Shown piece after piece: positions 35,720-45,013 of a DNA stretch of 45,420 bases. The notes below the pieces were generated by a model, which did no database searches, was not told the origin of the DNA, and worked only from the letters and a program-made list of their open reading frames with translations. This DNA is from Verrucomicrobiota bacterium (lineage in GTDB: Bacteria > Verrucomicrobiota > Verrucomicrobiia > Limisphaerales > Fontisphaeraceae). Position 1 is the stretch's first letter, and every line of letters begins with the position of its first letter. The stretch spans positions 1-45,420 of the forward strand of contig JBAXGN010000043.1 in NCBI GenBank assembly GCA_037139415.1, given 5' to 3'. The position numbers and the translations under genes were made by a program.

Positions 35720-36621
35720 GGCTTCATTTTCTCCATATAGACCCAGCGGAAAGACGGGGTGTATGACGGTTCAGACTTATAAACTTTGTAACCCAGTTTG
35801 CCATAGATGTGCAGGTTGCGTTTGCTGCGGTCGCCCGTGAACGCTTCAAAGCGTTTAACGCCCGGGAATTCTTTCTCGATCTCATTGGCCAGGCGCGCCG
35901 CCACACCGCGCCCGCGGAAGTAAGGGTGTACACTGCAACGGAGCAAGTGGGCGGTGTCACCTTCCTGGTATCCACGAACGGAACCAATGATTTTGCCGTT
36001 GACCACCGCTTTGAGGAACAGGCCGCGATCAAAGTCCTTCTGTATTTCCGTGAGCGATTGCTGCAACGCCGGCAAGCTGTCGTCGCCGTAGATTTCCGCC
36101 TCGCTTTGATACGCCACTTTTTGCAGCGCCAGGATTTCTGGCAGGTCGTCCCGCTCCGCCCGGCAGATGATCGTGCGGTCAATGCTGTTGGCCATGCTCA
36201 TCATCTCGCGGTGCTTTTCCTGGAGAATTTCCACTGCTTTGAGCACGCCATCCATGATGGCCTCGGGACGCGCGGCGCAGCCGGGCACATACAGGTCCAC
36301 TGGCACCACGGTATCCACCCCGCCGGAGACGTTATAGCAATCCCGGAAAATGCCGCCCGTGCTGGCGCAGATGCCCACGGCGACCACCACCTTGGGCTCC
36401 GGCAACTGCCGGTAAATATTTTCAATGACGCTCTTGCTTTGCGCGTTCACGGCGCCGGTGATCAGGAAAATATCGGCATGCTTGGGGTTGCCGGTGTTGA
36501 TCACGCCAAGGCGTTCGACATCATACATCGGCGTGAGGCACGCCAGGGTTTCAATGTCGCAGCCGTTGCAGCTCGAGGCGTCGTAGTGGATGATCCACGG
36601 AGATTTTTTCAGGCCAATCAT
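35716..36621 (-). CDS. echC: Ech hydrogenase small subunit fused to GNAT acetyltransferase
   Basis: Residues 1-138 are a complete NuoB/EchC small subunit with four cluster-ligand cysteines (Cys18 and Cys21 in SCNGCDIE, Cys85 in GICASTGG, Cys115 in PGCAARPE). Residues 148-301 form a complete GNAT N-acetyltransferase with the acetyl-CoA loop RGRGVA (236-241) and C-terminal strands (NLHIYGKLGYKVY). The two are joined in one frame with no stop. Internal ATG codons at residues 140, 141 and 143 could also yield a free acetyltransferase, although the upstream AGGA is further away than ideal. No fusion of this kind is known to me. The gene sits third in the operon. Confidence 0.88.
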   Translation of the reverse strand: MIGLKKSPWIIHYDASSCNGCDIETLACLTPMYDVERLGVINTGNPKHADIFLITGAVNAQSKSVIENIYRQLPEPKVVVAVGICASTGGIFRDCYNVSGGVDTVVPVDLYVPGCAARPEAIMDGVLKAVEILQEKHREMMSMANSIDRTIICRAERDDLPEILALQKVAYQSEAEIYGDDSLPALQQSLTEIQKDFDRGLFLKAVVNGKIIGSVRGYQEGDTAHLLRCSVHPYFRGRGVAARLANEIEKEFPGVKRFEAFTGDRSKRNLHIYGKLGYKVYKSEPSYTPSFRWVYMEKMKP

Positions 36622-36640
36622 ACGGAATTCACAGTGAGAA

Positions 36641-37492
36641 TTACTTCAACAGAGACAACCACATTATATTGCCAAAGCCGCACACGATGGCGACCGCCCA
36701 GGCGCTCTTGACGGCGGTATGCCATTTCAAGCGGGCGAACGTGTTGTCGGTAAAAATAATGAAAAAATAGACCAATCCCACGGCCGTTGCGCCCAGCCAG
36801 GGAACCGCCGCAAAGAACAAGTACACCCAGCCCAACAACATCACGGATTCATACCAGTGGGCGATTTCAATCAGCGCCAGCGCTTTCCCGGAGAACTCCG
36901 TGGTGATGCCGCGCACCAGCTCCTGATGGGCGTGGTGGCTGGCGGCCAGGTCGAATGGCGATTTGCGAAATTTGATTTCCAGGCAGTAGAGCAGGCCAAT
37001 GAACGCCCCGGGGAGGGTCAGCACCAGGAGTTTGTTATGATCGTAGATTTGATCCACATAAAACGTGCCGGTCTGCATGTACATGCCTACCGCCGCCAGG
37101 AGAATCATCGGCTCATAGGCCATCATCTGGAGCAACTCGCGTTCCGCCCCAATGAAGCTGTAAGGCGAACTGGCCTTGTACGCTCCCAGAATAAAGAAAA
37201 TCGCCGCCAGAGTAAGCGCGAAAATCACCAGCAACAGATCAAACCCCGCGAAGAAAAGGCCACCGGTGAAAATGGTCAGGATGAAGAAAAAGAAAATGTA
37301 ATAATTTTGGGACCGGCGCACGACGACATTCTCTTTCTGCCACAATTTCAGCACATCGTAAAAGGGCTGCCAGATCGGCGGTCCCTGGCGCGCCTGCATG
37401 CGCGCGCTGATAATACGGTCAATGCCAGCCAGCAATCCGCCAATCAGCGGCGCGGCCACCAGAAAAATAAAGAAACGAGCGTAGGGATTCAT
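36641..37492 (-). CDS. echB: Ech-type hydrogenase membrane subunit NuoH-like
   Basis: The 283-residue protein has about eight hydrophobic helices and the NuoH/EchB signature SPFDLAASHHAHQELVRGITTEFSGKALALIE (about residues 180-211). This loop contacts the hydrogenase/quinone module. The start is the ATG at 37492; the longer frame upstream has no protein-like content. It anchors the soluble arm in the membrane and takes part in ion translocation. It starts 31 nt after the echA stop and ends 19 nt before echC. Confidence 0.9.
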   Translation of the reverse strand: MNPYARFFIFLVAAPLIGGLLAGIDRIISARMQARQGPPIWQPFYDVLKLWQKENVVVRRSQNYYIFFFFILTIFTGGLFFAGFDLLLVIFALTLAAIFFILGAYKASSPYSFIGAERELLQMMAYEPMILLAAVGMYMQTGTFYVDQIYDHNKLLVLTLPGAFIGLLYCLEIKFRKSPFDLAASHHAHQELVRGITTEFSGKALALIEIAHWYESVMLLGWVYLFFAAVPWLGATAVGLVYFFIIFTDNTFARLKWHTAVKSAWAVAIVCGFGNIMWLSLLK

Positions 37493-37523
37493 AGGAGCGT
37501 GGTAAATAAACGTCAATCTCGGG

Positions 37524-39410
37524 TTAAAACAAGGTCTTGGCAGCCAGTGCGACCGTGAGCACGATGCCCAGCCAGACACCGAAGTTCAGCAGCCAGGCTT
37601 CCGAAAGATATTCCGTCAGGTAATAATTGCGCATCTGCATGGTCTGTACCTGGCCGATGGCACCATGGAATAGCACGCTGCTGTTCTCAAGGTTGGCCCC
37701 GCCCATGTAGGCGTCGTTCACTTTGACGCGCCGGCCATAGTTCAGAAAGCTTAGCGGGAACAGGGCGATCATCGCCAGCATGATGAGCATGATCATCAGG
37801 TTGCCATGCGCCATGCGCGCGGTTTTACCGTAGAGTTCCATGACGTACGGTTCAATCAGCGCCGAGGAAATCAGCGGGAAGAGCACGCAGGTCAACGCCG
37901 TCAGCACGGTGAGCCCGGTGAGAGACAGCCATTCGCAGCGGCCGATGCCCTTTTCGACGTTGTCGTGAAACTTCACCACTTCGATCAGTTTGCCCATCCA
38001 TTTCACCCAGAACACCAGGGTTGCCGAACTGCCGAAGGCGATGAAAATCACCAGCAGGGGATGCGCATCCACGACCGCCTTGAGCACCGCCCATTTGCTG
38101 ATCAACATGCCAAAGGGCGCCAGGAACATGCCCGCCATGCCGATCTGCAACATCACTGACACGCGCGGCATGCTGATGACCAGACCGGACATGTCCTCGA
38201 TGTCGCGGCTGTGCAACTTGTGCTCCACCACGCCGACGCACAGAAATAGAAGTGCCTTGGCGATGGCGTGGAAGATAATCAGCAGGATGCCGGCCCAAAC
38301 CGCCTCGTAGGTGCCAATGCCGCCGCATAGCACGATCAAGCCCAAGTTGGCAATGGTGGAATGGGCGAGAACTTTTTTGGCGTCACTCGCACCAATGGCG
38401 GCAAACGAACCGATTAAGAACGTTACACTCCCAACCATGGCGACCACCAGTCCGGTCGTGGTGCCTTGCAGTACCGGGGCGAGTCGGATGATCAAATACA
38501 CCCCGGCTTTCACCATGGCGGCGGAGTGCAGCAGCGCGGATACCGGCGTTGGCGCCACCATCGCGCCCAACAGCCAGGACGAGAAAGGTAACTGAGCAGA
38601 CTTGGTCAGACCGGCGACGCAAAGCAGCGCCACCGCGCCCAGAATGGCGGGCGAATGGTTGGCGACCAGCAGGTCCAATTCAATTTTTCCGGTTTGCTTG
38701 TGGAACAACACGATTCCCACCGCAAAGGCCAGACCGCCGATCAAATTCAGAACCAAGGCGCGCAGGGAGTTGTTGCGCGAGACTTCATCCCCTTTGTAGC
38801 CAATCAGCAGGAAGGAGCAAAGCGTGGTGATTTCCCAGAAAAAGAACAGCCACAGCAGATTATTGGAGAATACCACGCCAAACATGGCGCCCATGAAAAT
38901 TAACAGAAGTCCAAAGAACAAGGGGCGACGGTCCTTCACCTCCGGGTGATGCTGCTCATGAAACTCCTTCATGTAGTCAGTCGCGTAAAAGCAGATGGCA
39001 CCGCCCACCAGGCTGATGATCAAGGCCATGATGATGGAGAATTTGTCCACCATCAGGTTGCGCGTCACTTCGAGGTGCCCTTCATTGGCGAATTCAAACC
39101 ACACCAACAGCGCGGTTTGTACCAGTGCCAGCAGCGCAATCAGCGGGCGTTTGGAGCGCAGCCCCACCACGATGATGAATAGGGCCATGGCCAGTTCCAA
39201 CCCCATCATGGTCATGCTGGCGGCATGGCCGGACACAGGGAACACCGTTTGGTCACCGGGAAAATAATGGACCGCCAGCGCCAGCGCGCCAGCCGCCAGC
39301 GCCGCCACCATTAGCGTGACCACCAAAGACCGGACCTTGTCCGACTTTACAATAAATAATCCCACCCCCGTTAGGAGGGGCAGGATGATCATCAATGAAA
39401 TGAGCCCCAT
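37524..39410 (-). CDS. echA: Ech-type hydrogenase NuoL-like antiporter subunit
   Basis: The 628-residue protein has at least 14 hydrophobic helices and the Mrp/NuoL/M core, including STIANLGLIVL and PVSALLHSAAMVKAGVYLIIRLAP (about residues 280-305), with the conserved Lys and Glu for proton movement. The C-terminal helix block extends beyond the minimal 14. It is the proton- or sodium-pumping arm of the complex. ATG 39410 is chosen; a TTG 20 codons upstream also stays in frame. It is the first gene of the operon. Confidence 0.88.
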   Translation of the reverse strand: MGLISLMIILPLLTGVGLFIVKSDKVRSLVVTLMVAALAAGALALAVHYFPGDQTVFPVSGHAASMTMMGLELAMALFIIVVGLRSKRPLIALLALVQTALLVWFEFANEGHLEVTRNLMVDKFSIIMALIISLVGGAICFYATDYMKEFHEQHHPEVKDRRPLFFGLLLIFMGAMFGVVFSNNLLWLFFFWEITTLCSFLLIGYKGDEVSRNNSLRALVLNLIGGLAFAVGIVLFHKQTGKIELDLLVANHSPAILGAVALLCVAGLTKSAQLPFSSWLLGAMVAPTPVSALLHSAAMVKAGVYLIIRLAPVLQGTTTGLVVAMVGSVTFLIGSFAAIGASDAKKVLAHSTIANLGLIVLCGGIGTYEAVWAGILLIIFHAIAKALLFLCVGVVEHKLHSRDIEDMSGLVISMPRVSVMLQIGMAGMFLAPFGMLISKWAVLKAVVDAHPLLVIFIAFGSSATLVFWVKWMGKLIEVVKFHDNVEKGIGRCEWLSLTGLTVLTALTCVLFPLISSALIEPYVMELYGKTARMAHGNLMIMLIMLAMIALFPLSFLNYGRRVKVNDAYMGGANLENSSVLFHGAIGQVQTMQMRNYYLTEYLSEAWLLNFGVWLGIVLTVALAAKTLF

Positions 39411-40038
39411 AAAATTAAGACTAAAAATAACAAACTTAAAATTACCAATGGAGTCGAAGATAACTTCCAACCAACATTAGTCAAGCTGAAGAATAAACGT
39501 CTGTATTTAGAACATATAAGCAATACTGAACAACTCGAAAACGGTTGGCATCGCAGCAGAACGGTGGAACTTGCGACATTGTACAAAAGAAAGCCTTATT
39601 TACGGTGTTTTACTGGTGTTTTTACGTCTTGCTTATATCATGACAAAACACGTTGTCATTAGGAATACCTTAAATTGCTGCGTCCATATAGCCATATTTC
39701 GACCTAAGCAATGACAATTTATGCAAAGAGAATGCCAATTGTGTGAAAAGAGACCGCTCGTCCATTGGACCCATTCCATTGGTGTTTGAAGCCATGCCAC
39801 TATTCGGTGCTGTTACCTAGATGGTCCGGACCCGTCCGCCAATGACGCGGACGCGCGCGAATCAGCGCCTTTGTAATTCGCGCTCATTAAGTTGTTTCGC
39901 GGGCCCGATTGCCGTTTTCGGTCCCCGGACCTGTGCTCCGTTCATGCATCGGCACTTAAAAAATATCCCTTTTGGACTTGCGTGTCATAAGAAAATAAGG
40001 TTTAATGTCAGCACTGAAACAAAGTAGAGAGACACAAT
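39411..40038. promoter_or_regulatory. Divergent control region between hydrogenase and flotillin genes
   Basis: This 628-bp non-coding region holds three perfect-stem dyads: ATGACAA-N6-TTGTCAT (39640-39659), CGTCCGC-N7-GCGGACG (39833-39853) and GCGCGAAT-N13-ATTCGCGC (39855-39883). TGACAA recurs near 39711. No ORF of convincing composition was seen. It must contain the promoters of both the leftward hydrogenase operon and the rightward NfeD/flotillin genes. Confidence 0.55.
39978..40006 (+). promoter_or_regulatory. Candidate promoter of the NfeD/flotillin operon
   Basis: TTGCGT (39978-39983) and TTTAAT (40001-40006) are separated by 17 nt. The -10 element matches the sigma70 consensus at five of six positions and the -35 only moderately. 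The ATG of the NfeD-like gene lies 32 nt further, after a GAGAG purine stretch. Confidence 0.35.
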
Positions 40039-40599
40039 ATGCTAGTCTATGCCATCTGTTTGGTGGTGGGGTTGTTATTCACCGTATTTTCGGCTGTCTT
40101 TGGTCATTTCTTCGGTGGCCATGACGGGGACGCCAGCGGCGTGGGCACGGGCGGGCACGCGGAGGCGGGCTACGATCATTCTGGCATTCCGGGAATTTCC
40201 TTCTTCAGCCCCACAGTTTTAGCGGCGTTTGTCACGGCGTTTGGCGGATTGGGGATTGTGTTCACCTCGATGGAGGCGACTCAGAGCCCTTGGGTCAGCG
40301 CACCATTGGCGGGCCTGGGGGCGGGTGGGATCGCCACGTTGGTGATGTGGTTGTTCAATTCGGTACTGCAAAAAGTGCAGGGATCCAGTGAATCCCACGT
40401 TAACCGGTTGGCTGGCTGTGAAGCCTCGGTTATCTCCCCCATCCCGGCCAACGGCACTGGCGAGATTGCTTATGTGCAAGGCGGTTCCCGCTACAACGCG
40501 CCAGCGCGGACCGAGGATGGCACGGCCATCAGTGGCGGTCAGACGGTGACCATCACACGGGTGGTAGGGACTCAATTTTTTGTGGCAGTGAAACATTAA
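40039..40599 (+). CDS. NfeD-like membrane protein
   Basis: The 186-residue protein has an N-terminal helix (about residues 2-25), a Gly/His/Asp-rich loop (about 27-50), two more hydrophobic helices (about 55-105) and a C-terminal OB-fold-like beta domain (about 120-186: GCEASVISPIPANGTGEIAYV). This is the layout of short NfeD/YuaF proteins that pair with flotillins. It most likely helps organise membrane microdomains. The flotillin gene follows after 13 nt. Confidence 0.8.
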   Translation: MLVYAICLVVGLLFTVFSAVFGHFFGGHDGDASGVGTGGHAEAGYDHSGIPGISFFSPTVLAAFVTAFGGLGIVFTSMEATQSPWVSAPLAGLGAGGIATLVMWLFNSVLQKVQGSSESHVNRLAGCEASVISPIPANGTGEIAYVQGGSRYNAPARTEDGTAISGGQTVTITRVVGTQFFVAVKH

Positions 40600-40612
40600 C
40601 CAAAACTCAACT

Positions 40613-42115
40613 ATGACTAACCTGATATTGTTCGCGGAAATTCCGTGGGTGCCGATCGCGCTGGTGGCTGGCGCGATCATGTTTGTAATCTTCATTTTCC
40701 TGGCGATTTTTGCCAGTCGCTTCACGAAGGTGGGGCCCAACGAGGTGCTGATCGTTTCCGGCCGCAAGTACCAGTTGGATGATGGCTCGACCATCGGCTT
40801 CCGCGTGGTGAAGGGCGGCGGCACCATTGTGTGGCCAGTCTTGGAAAAGGTGGATATTCTCTCGCTGGAGTTGCTCACCATTGATGTGCAGACGCCTGAG
40901 GTCTATACCAGCAAAGGCGTGCCAGTCAAAGTGGACGGCGTGGCGCAGATCAAGGTCAAAGGCGACGACATCTCCATCCGCACCGCCGCCGAACAATTTC
41001 TCAGCAAAGGCGTGGATGACATTAAGAACATCGCCACCCAAACGATGGAAGGTCACCTGCGCGCCATTCTCGGCACCATGACGGTGGAAGACATTTACCA
41101 GAACCGCGACGCCTTCGCCTCGAAGGTGCAGGAAGTCGCCGCCGGCGACATGGCGAACATGGGGTTGCAAATCGTCAGCTTCACCATTCGTGACATCCGC
41201 GACAACCAAGGTTACCTGGAAGCCCTCGGCAAGCCGCGTATCGCCCAGGTGAAACGCGACGCGCAGATCGCCCAAGCCGAGGCGGACCGCGACGCCATGG
41301 TCAAATCCTCCCAAGCCCAGCAGTCCGGGCAGGAAGCCAAGTTCCAGGCCGACTCCAAGATTGCCGAGGCGCAACGCGATTATCAATCGAACGTGGCCAG
41401 TTATCAGGCGACCGTCAACCAGAAGAAAGCCGAATCTGACCTCGCTTACGATTTGCAGAAATTCAAGACCGGCCAGCTCGTCAAGGCGGAAGAAATCCAG
41501 GTCACCATTATTGAAAAGCAGAAACAGATCGAGCTGCAACAGCAGGAAATTCTACGCCGGGAGCGCGAATTGCAGGCCACCGTGCAAAAGCCCGCCGAAG
41601 CCGAGCGGTTCAAGGTGGAAACTCTGGCTAATGCCAAAAAGTTCCAGTTGGAAACCGAAGCCGCCGGTGCGGCGTCCGCTGCGAAGCAGACCGGTTTTGC
41701 GCAGGCCGAAGTGGTGAAGGCCACCGGTATCGCGGAAGCCGAGGCGCATAAAGCCAAAGGGTTGGCTGAAGCCGCCGTTATCGAGGCGCAAGGCAAAGCC
41801 CAAGCCGAAGCCATGCGTCTGAAGGCTGAATCCTTCAAGCAATACAACGAAGCGGCGGTCGTGGAAATGATCGTGCGCGTGCTGCCAGAAGTGGCGGGCA
41901 AGATCAGCGAACCGCTCTCCAAGACCGAGAAGATCGTCATCATCAACAGCGGCAATGGCCCCGGCGGCGGCGCCAGCAAGTTGACGGGCGACGTCACCCA
42001 GATTATCGCCCAGTTGCCACCCGTCGTGGAAAGCCTGACCGGCATCAAGTTCGAGAAGCTGCTGGCCCAGGTGCCCGCGCTCCGGAACGCGATGGAACAA
42101 ACCAAGAAAGAATAA
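40613..42115 (+). CDS. Flotillin (SPFH protein)
   Basis: The 500-residue protein has one N-terminal membrane helix (about residues 12-34), the SPFH/band-7 domain (about 36-210) and a long Ala/Glu/Lys-rich coiled coil (about 215-420) of flotillin type. It ends in a C-terminal oligomerisation segment. Flotillins scaffold membrane microdomains and recruit other proteins. It follows the NfeD-like gene in the usual YuaF-YuaG-like pairing. I see no clear Shine-Dalgarno sequence before the ATG. Confidence 0.93.
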   Translation: MTNLILFAEIPWVPIALVAGAIMFVIFIFLAIFASRFTKVGPNEVLIVSGRKYQLDDGSTIGFRVVKGGGTIVWPVLEKVDILSLELLTIDVQTPEVYTSKGVPVKVDGVAQIKVKGDDISIRTAAEQFLSKGVDDIKNIATQTMEGHLRAILGTMTVEDIYQNRDAFASKVQEVAAGDMANMGLQIVSFTIRDIRDNQGYLEALGKPRIAQVKRDAQIAQAEADRDAMVKSSQAQQSGQEAKFQADSKIAEAQRDYQSNVASYQATVNQKKAESDLAYDLQKFKTGQLVKAEEIQVTIIEKQKQIELQQQEILRRERELQATVQKPAEAERFKVETLANAKKFQLETEAAGAASAAKQTGFAQAEVVKATGIAEAEAHKAKGLAEAAVIEAQGKAQAEAMRLKAESFKQYNEAAVVEMIVRVLPEVAGKISEPLSKTEKIVIINSGNGPGGGASKLTGDVTQIIAQLPPVVESLTGIKFEKLLAQVPALRNAMEQTKKE

Positions 42116-42166
42116 TGGCATTGGCGCCTGGTTCGTCGCGCCAATCCGGTTCCAAGGCGTGATTTT

Positions 42167-43282
42167 ATGCGACTATTTGAAGCCATCGTGGAAGCCAATC
42201 ACCGCGCGGTGGGCGGTGACAACAGCGCGAGCATCAAGCCGGGGGATTTCCCGGATTCGCTGCCCGTGGTGGCGCTGACCTGCATTGATCCCCGGCTGAA
42301 TCCCTTGATCCCGGAGGTGCTCGGCATCCCCGAGGAGAAATTCATCTGGCTGCGCAATGCCGGCAACATCATCACCAATCCGCTCAGCAGCACCATGCGT
42401 TCCCTCGCGCTGGCCTGCATGGTCAAGGGCGGCAAGGAAATTGCGGTGATCGGCCATACCGATTGCCTCATTGGCAAGAGCACCATCATGCAACTCACGG
42501 ACCGCATGCGGGCGCTTGGCATCGAGCGGGCGCGGCTTCCTGAAAACCTGGTGGAATATTTCGGCATGTTTGCCAGCGAGCGGCAGAACGTATTGAAGGC
42601 GGTGGAACACATCCGCAACAGTCCGATCATTGGCTCCAAAATCCCGGTGCATGGTTTCCTACTGGACATCCAGAGCGGCAAGCTGGAGTGGATTGTCAAC
42701 GGCTACCAGACGCTGGATACCACGGCTTCCAAATTTACCTCCGCAATTCGTAAAGCCGAGGACATCACCCAGGCGCTGGGGGATCACCCGCCGGAATTTC
42801 AGATTGGCGGCATGAAATTTCCCTCTAGTAAAATCGGGGAAATGGCTTCCCAAACCAGCCAAGTGCTGCACCGGGTTGAGCAAAAGGTCGAGGAAATCGG
42901 CGCCACGCTGCACAAAGTCAAGGAAGAGATTGGGATGAGCAAATCGGAAACGCCGTCCGTTGTCCATGATCGGCCCACTGCCTTTGCCGCCGCCGAACCC
43001 GTCGCCCTATCCCCCACTTCCCCGGCAGCGTTGCTGAAAAAAATTAATTCCAGCAAACGTTATCGCATCATTGGCACGGATCAGAAGGTGTACGGTCCGG
43101 TGCCGGCCAGTACCATCCTGCGCTGGATTGATGACAGCCGGATTGACGCCCAGACTCCCATTCAGCCGGAAGGCGCCACCTCATGGCAGCCGCTCGGTTT
43201 GATGCCGGATCTTGGCAAAGGCAAAGCCGTTCCTACTCCGCCACCGCTGCCGGGTAATAAAGATTGGTTCCAAAAACGATAG
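42167..43282 (+). CDS. Beta-carbonic anhydrase-like protein with GYF_2 domain
   Basis: The 371-residue protein has the beta-carbonic anhydrase zinc ligands Cys39, Asp41 and Arg43 (CIDPR) and His97/Cys100 (HTDC) in a domain of about 190 residues. A linker follows with an amphipathic helix (about 215-260), then a C-terminal GYF_2/DUF4339-type domain (about 300-350: YRIIGTDQKVYGPV...WQPLG). The first domain would interconvert CO2 and bicarbonate. GYF_2 domains are usually protein-protein binding modules. The combination is not standard. It is 51 nt from the flotillin stop, so it may be co-transcribed and bound to the microdomain. Confidence 0.87.
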   Translation: MRLFEAIVEANHRAVGGDNSASIKPGDFPDSLPVVALTCIDPRLNPLIPEVLGIPEEKFIWLRNAGNIITNPLSSTMRSLALACMVKGGKEIAVIGHTDCLIGKSTIMQLTDRMRALGIERARLPENLVEYFGMFASERQNVLKAVEHIRNSPIIGSKIPVHGFLLDIQSGKLEWIVNGYQTLDTTASKFTSAIRKAEDITQALGDHPPEFQIGGMKFPSSKIGEMASQTSQVLHRVEQKVEEIGATLHKVKEEIGMSKSETPSVVHDRPTAFAAAEPVALSPTSPAALLKKINSSKRYRIIGTDQKVYGPVPASTILRWIDDSRIDAQTPIQPEGATSWQPLGLMPDLGKGKAVPTPPPLPGNKDWFQKR

Positions 43283-43373
43283 GGAACCAACGCTCCTCAA
43301 GCCCTGACGGTTTGTCTCAAGTTATGGCCTTGATTGGCTCAGCCCCTGCATGAGTTTTGGAGACGTTCCGTCG

Positions 43374-43407
43374 TAAAAAAACCGGGCTGGCGTTGGCCAA
43401 CCCGGTT
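43374..43407 (-). terminator. Rho-independent terminator
   Basis: Read leftward, an AACCGGG...CCCGGTT stem with an inner TGGC/GCCA pair (one mismatch; 43380-43407) is followed by seven T residues (43375-43381 as A on the top strand). It lies 40 nt after the end of the deoxyhypusine-synthase-like gene. It may also work in the other direction for the carbonic anhydrase gene. Confidence 0.85.
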
Positions 43408-43446
43408 TGCTTGCGAAATATCGTGATAACGCGTCGCTCTGGTCCA

Positions 43447-44652
43447 TTAATCCAGCACCGGCTCCGAGCCATCGAGCATCTTCACCTTGTTATGGGCGAA
43501 GTATTCCTTGGTCAACGCCTTGACCATCTTGGCGCGGTGATCATACAGGCGCTTGAGCTTGCGCGGCTTGTGCTTGGCCAGCGCGTAATGCGTGAGCAAC
43601 GGCATGGCGATGGTCGTGTCCGTATAACACACCACGGCGTCCGGCAGACGCTCCGGGTCCACCTTGCCCCAACTGACGGCTTCGCTCGGCGTCGCGCCGG
43701 AAAGGCCGCCGGTGTCGGGCCGGGCATCGGTGACTTGCAGGAAATAATCCTGGCCCAGTTCCTTGATGCGCAGCACTTCCTGAATTTGCGGTTCGGTTTG
43801 CAGCATGAAATTCTTCGGACTGCCGCCGCCCCACAGCACCACGGCGCTCTTGCCGCCGGCCCGTTTGGCCGCGAGCACAAAGGCGGTGGTTTCATTCACG
43901 TCAATCGAGGGGTTCATGCGCAGCTTATTCCCGCGCAGCTCCACGCCCGCGACGTTCATGCCGATGGTCGAATCGCCCGGCGAGGACGTGTAGCACGGCA
44001 CCCCGGCGCGGTACGCGGCGGCGAGCACCGAGACATCCTTCAGCCCGTTTTTATCTTCCCAATCCGCGCAATACTTGCCTATCAAGTAGTGCAATTCGGC
44101 GGTGCCCATTTCCTTTTGGAATTCGGGCAGGATCAACAGCGCGCGCAGCACTTCATCCGTGGCCATCAGGCAATCGCTGTAGCCCAGCAGCACGTCATAA
44201 ATGCGGACGATGTCGTTATTGCGCAATTCCGTATCGTCAAACTTGAAGTTCCCCACCTTCACCGGGTAATTCAGCGGGTAATGCATGTCATGATACAGGT
44301 TCGCGCCCGTGGCGACGATCCAATCCACGAAGCCAGCCTTGATCAGCGGCACCACCGAGGAGCAGCCCAGCCCGGCGGGCGTCAGCGCGCCGGAAAGGCT
44401 CATGCCGATGGTCACATCCTGATCCAGCATTTTCTCGACAAACAACTGGCAGCCCTCCTTGAGGCGGGCGGAATTGTACGCCAGGAACGTGTTGTCAATC
44501 AGATCGGCCAGCTTTTCCTTGCCGGTCAGGTTCTTGGGCAAAATGCGTTTGCCGGACATGAACTTGGCCCGGTGCGGACACTTCTTGGCCTTCAGCCACT
44601 CCGGCGTTTCAGTCAGGTCTTCACGATAACGTGCGTTCTTTTGATGTTTCAT
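43447..44652 (-). CDS. Deoxyhypusine synthase-family protein
   Basis: The 401-residue protein is a full-length member of the deoxyhypusine synthase family. It has the NAD-binding segments [12 protein letters not shown] (about residues 114-125) and [11 protein letters not shown], and GGGSPKNF with Lys280 at the position of the catalytic lysine of the human enzyme. Bacteria lack the eIF5A target, and characterised bacterial members make homospermidine from spermidine and putrescine; I infer a polyamine role. ATG 44652 is preferred over a TTG four codons upstream. A terminator follows the gene. Confidence 0.85.
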   Translation of the reverse strand: MKHQKNARYREDLTETPEWLKAKKCPHRAKFMSGKRILPKNLTGKEKLADLIDNTFLAYNSARLKEGCQLFVEKMLDQDVTIGMSLSGALTPAGLGCSSVVPLIKAGFVDWIVATGANLYHDMHYPLNYPVKVGNFKFDDTELRNNDIVRIYDVLLGYSDCLMATDEVLRALLILPEFQKEMGTAELHYLIGKYCADWEDKNGLKDVSVLAAAYRAGVPCYTSSPGDSTIGMNVAGVELRGNKLRMNPSIDVNETTAFVLAAKRAGGKSAVVLWGGGSPKNFMLQTEPQIQEVLRIKELGQDYFLQVTDARPDTGGLSGATPSEAVSWGKVDPERLPDAVVCYTDTTIAMPLLTHYALAKHKPRKLKRLYDHRAKMVKALTKEYFAHNKVKMLDGSEPVLD

Positions 44653-45013
44653 GTTCTGTATCAATTAAAGTTACGGCCCTAACAATACGGATACCCGGCC
44701 AATTGCCAACAAAAATCATTCCGCCCATTCCGCTCTCCGTCACTCCCTCGGCCACTATCTTCAGATTATGGGAATCCGATCCAGCGCCGGGTTGTGCCAA
44801 TGGAGCCGCGTGAAACCGCGCACCCGCCAATGTGTGCCGGGAGAATCCCAAGGGGGATTCCGGCCTCCAGCCCGGCAGCGTTGGAGAAACCTTCCACGCC
44901 ACCCGCTCTGCGCCGAACCAATTTATTTTTATTTTCCTGCATTTTTTTGTTGCACGACGCCAAGGACTTGATAAGTTTTCCGCGATTCAGCAAAGACCTT
45001 AAGAAGGAACGAC
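44653..45013. other. Intergenic region with T-rich stretch
   Basis: This 361-bp gap has one perfect 7-bp hairpin (GAATCCC-AAGG-GGGATTC, 44843-44860) without a T-run and a T-rich stretch at 44920-44951. It should hold the promoters of both flanking genes. No convincing coding sequence was seen. Confidence 0.5.

Noticed and set aside
43357-44682. Rightward ORF of 441 codons
   Set aside because: Antisense to the deoxyhypusine-synthase-family gene, and it would cross a clear terminator.
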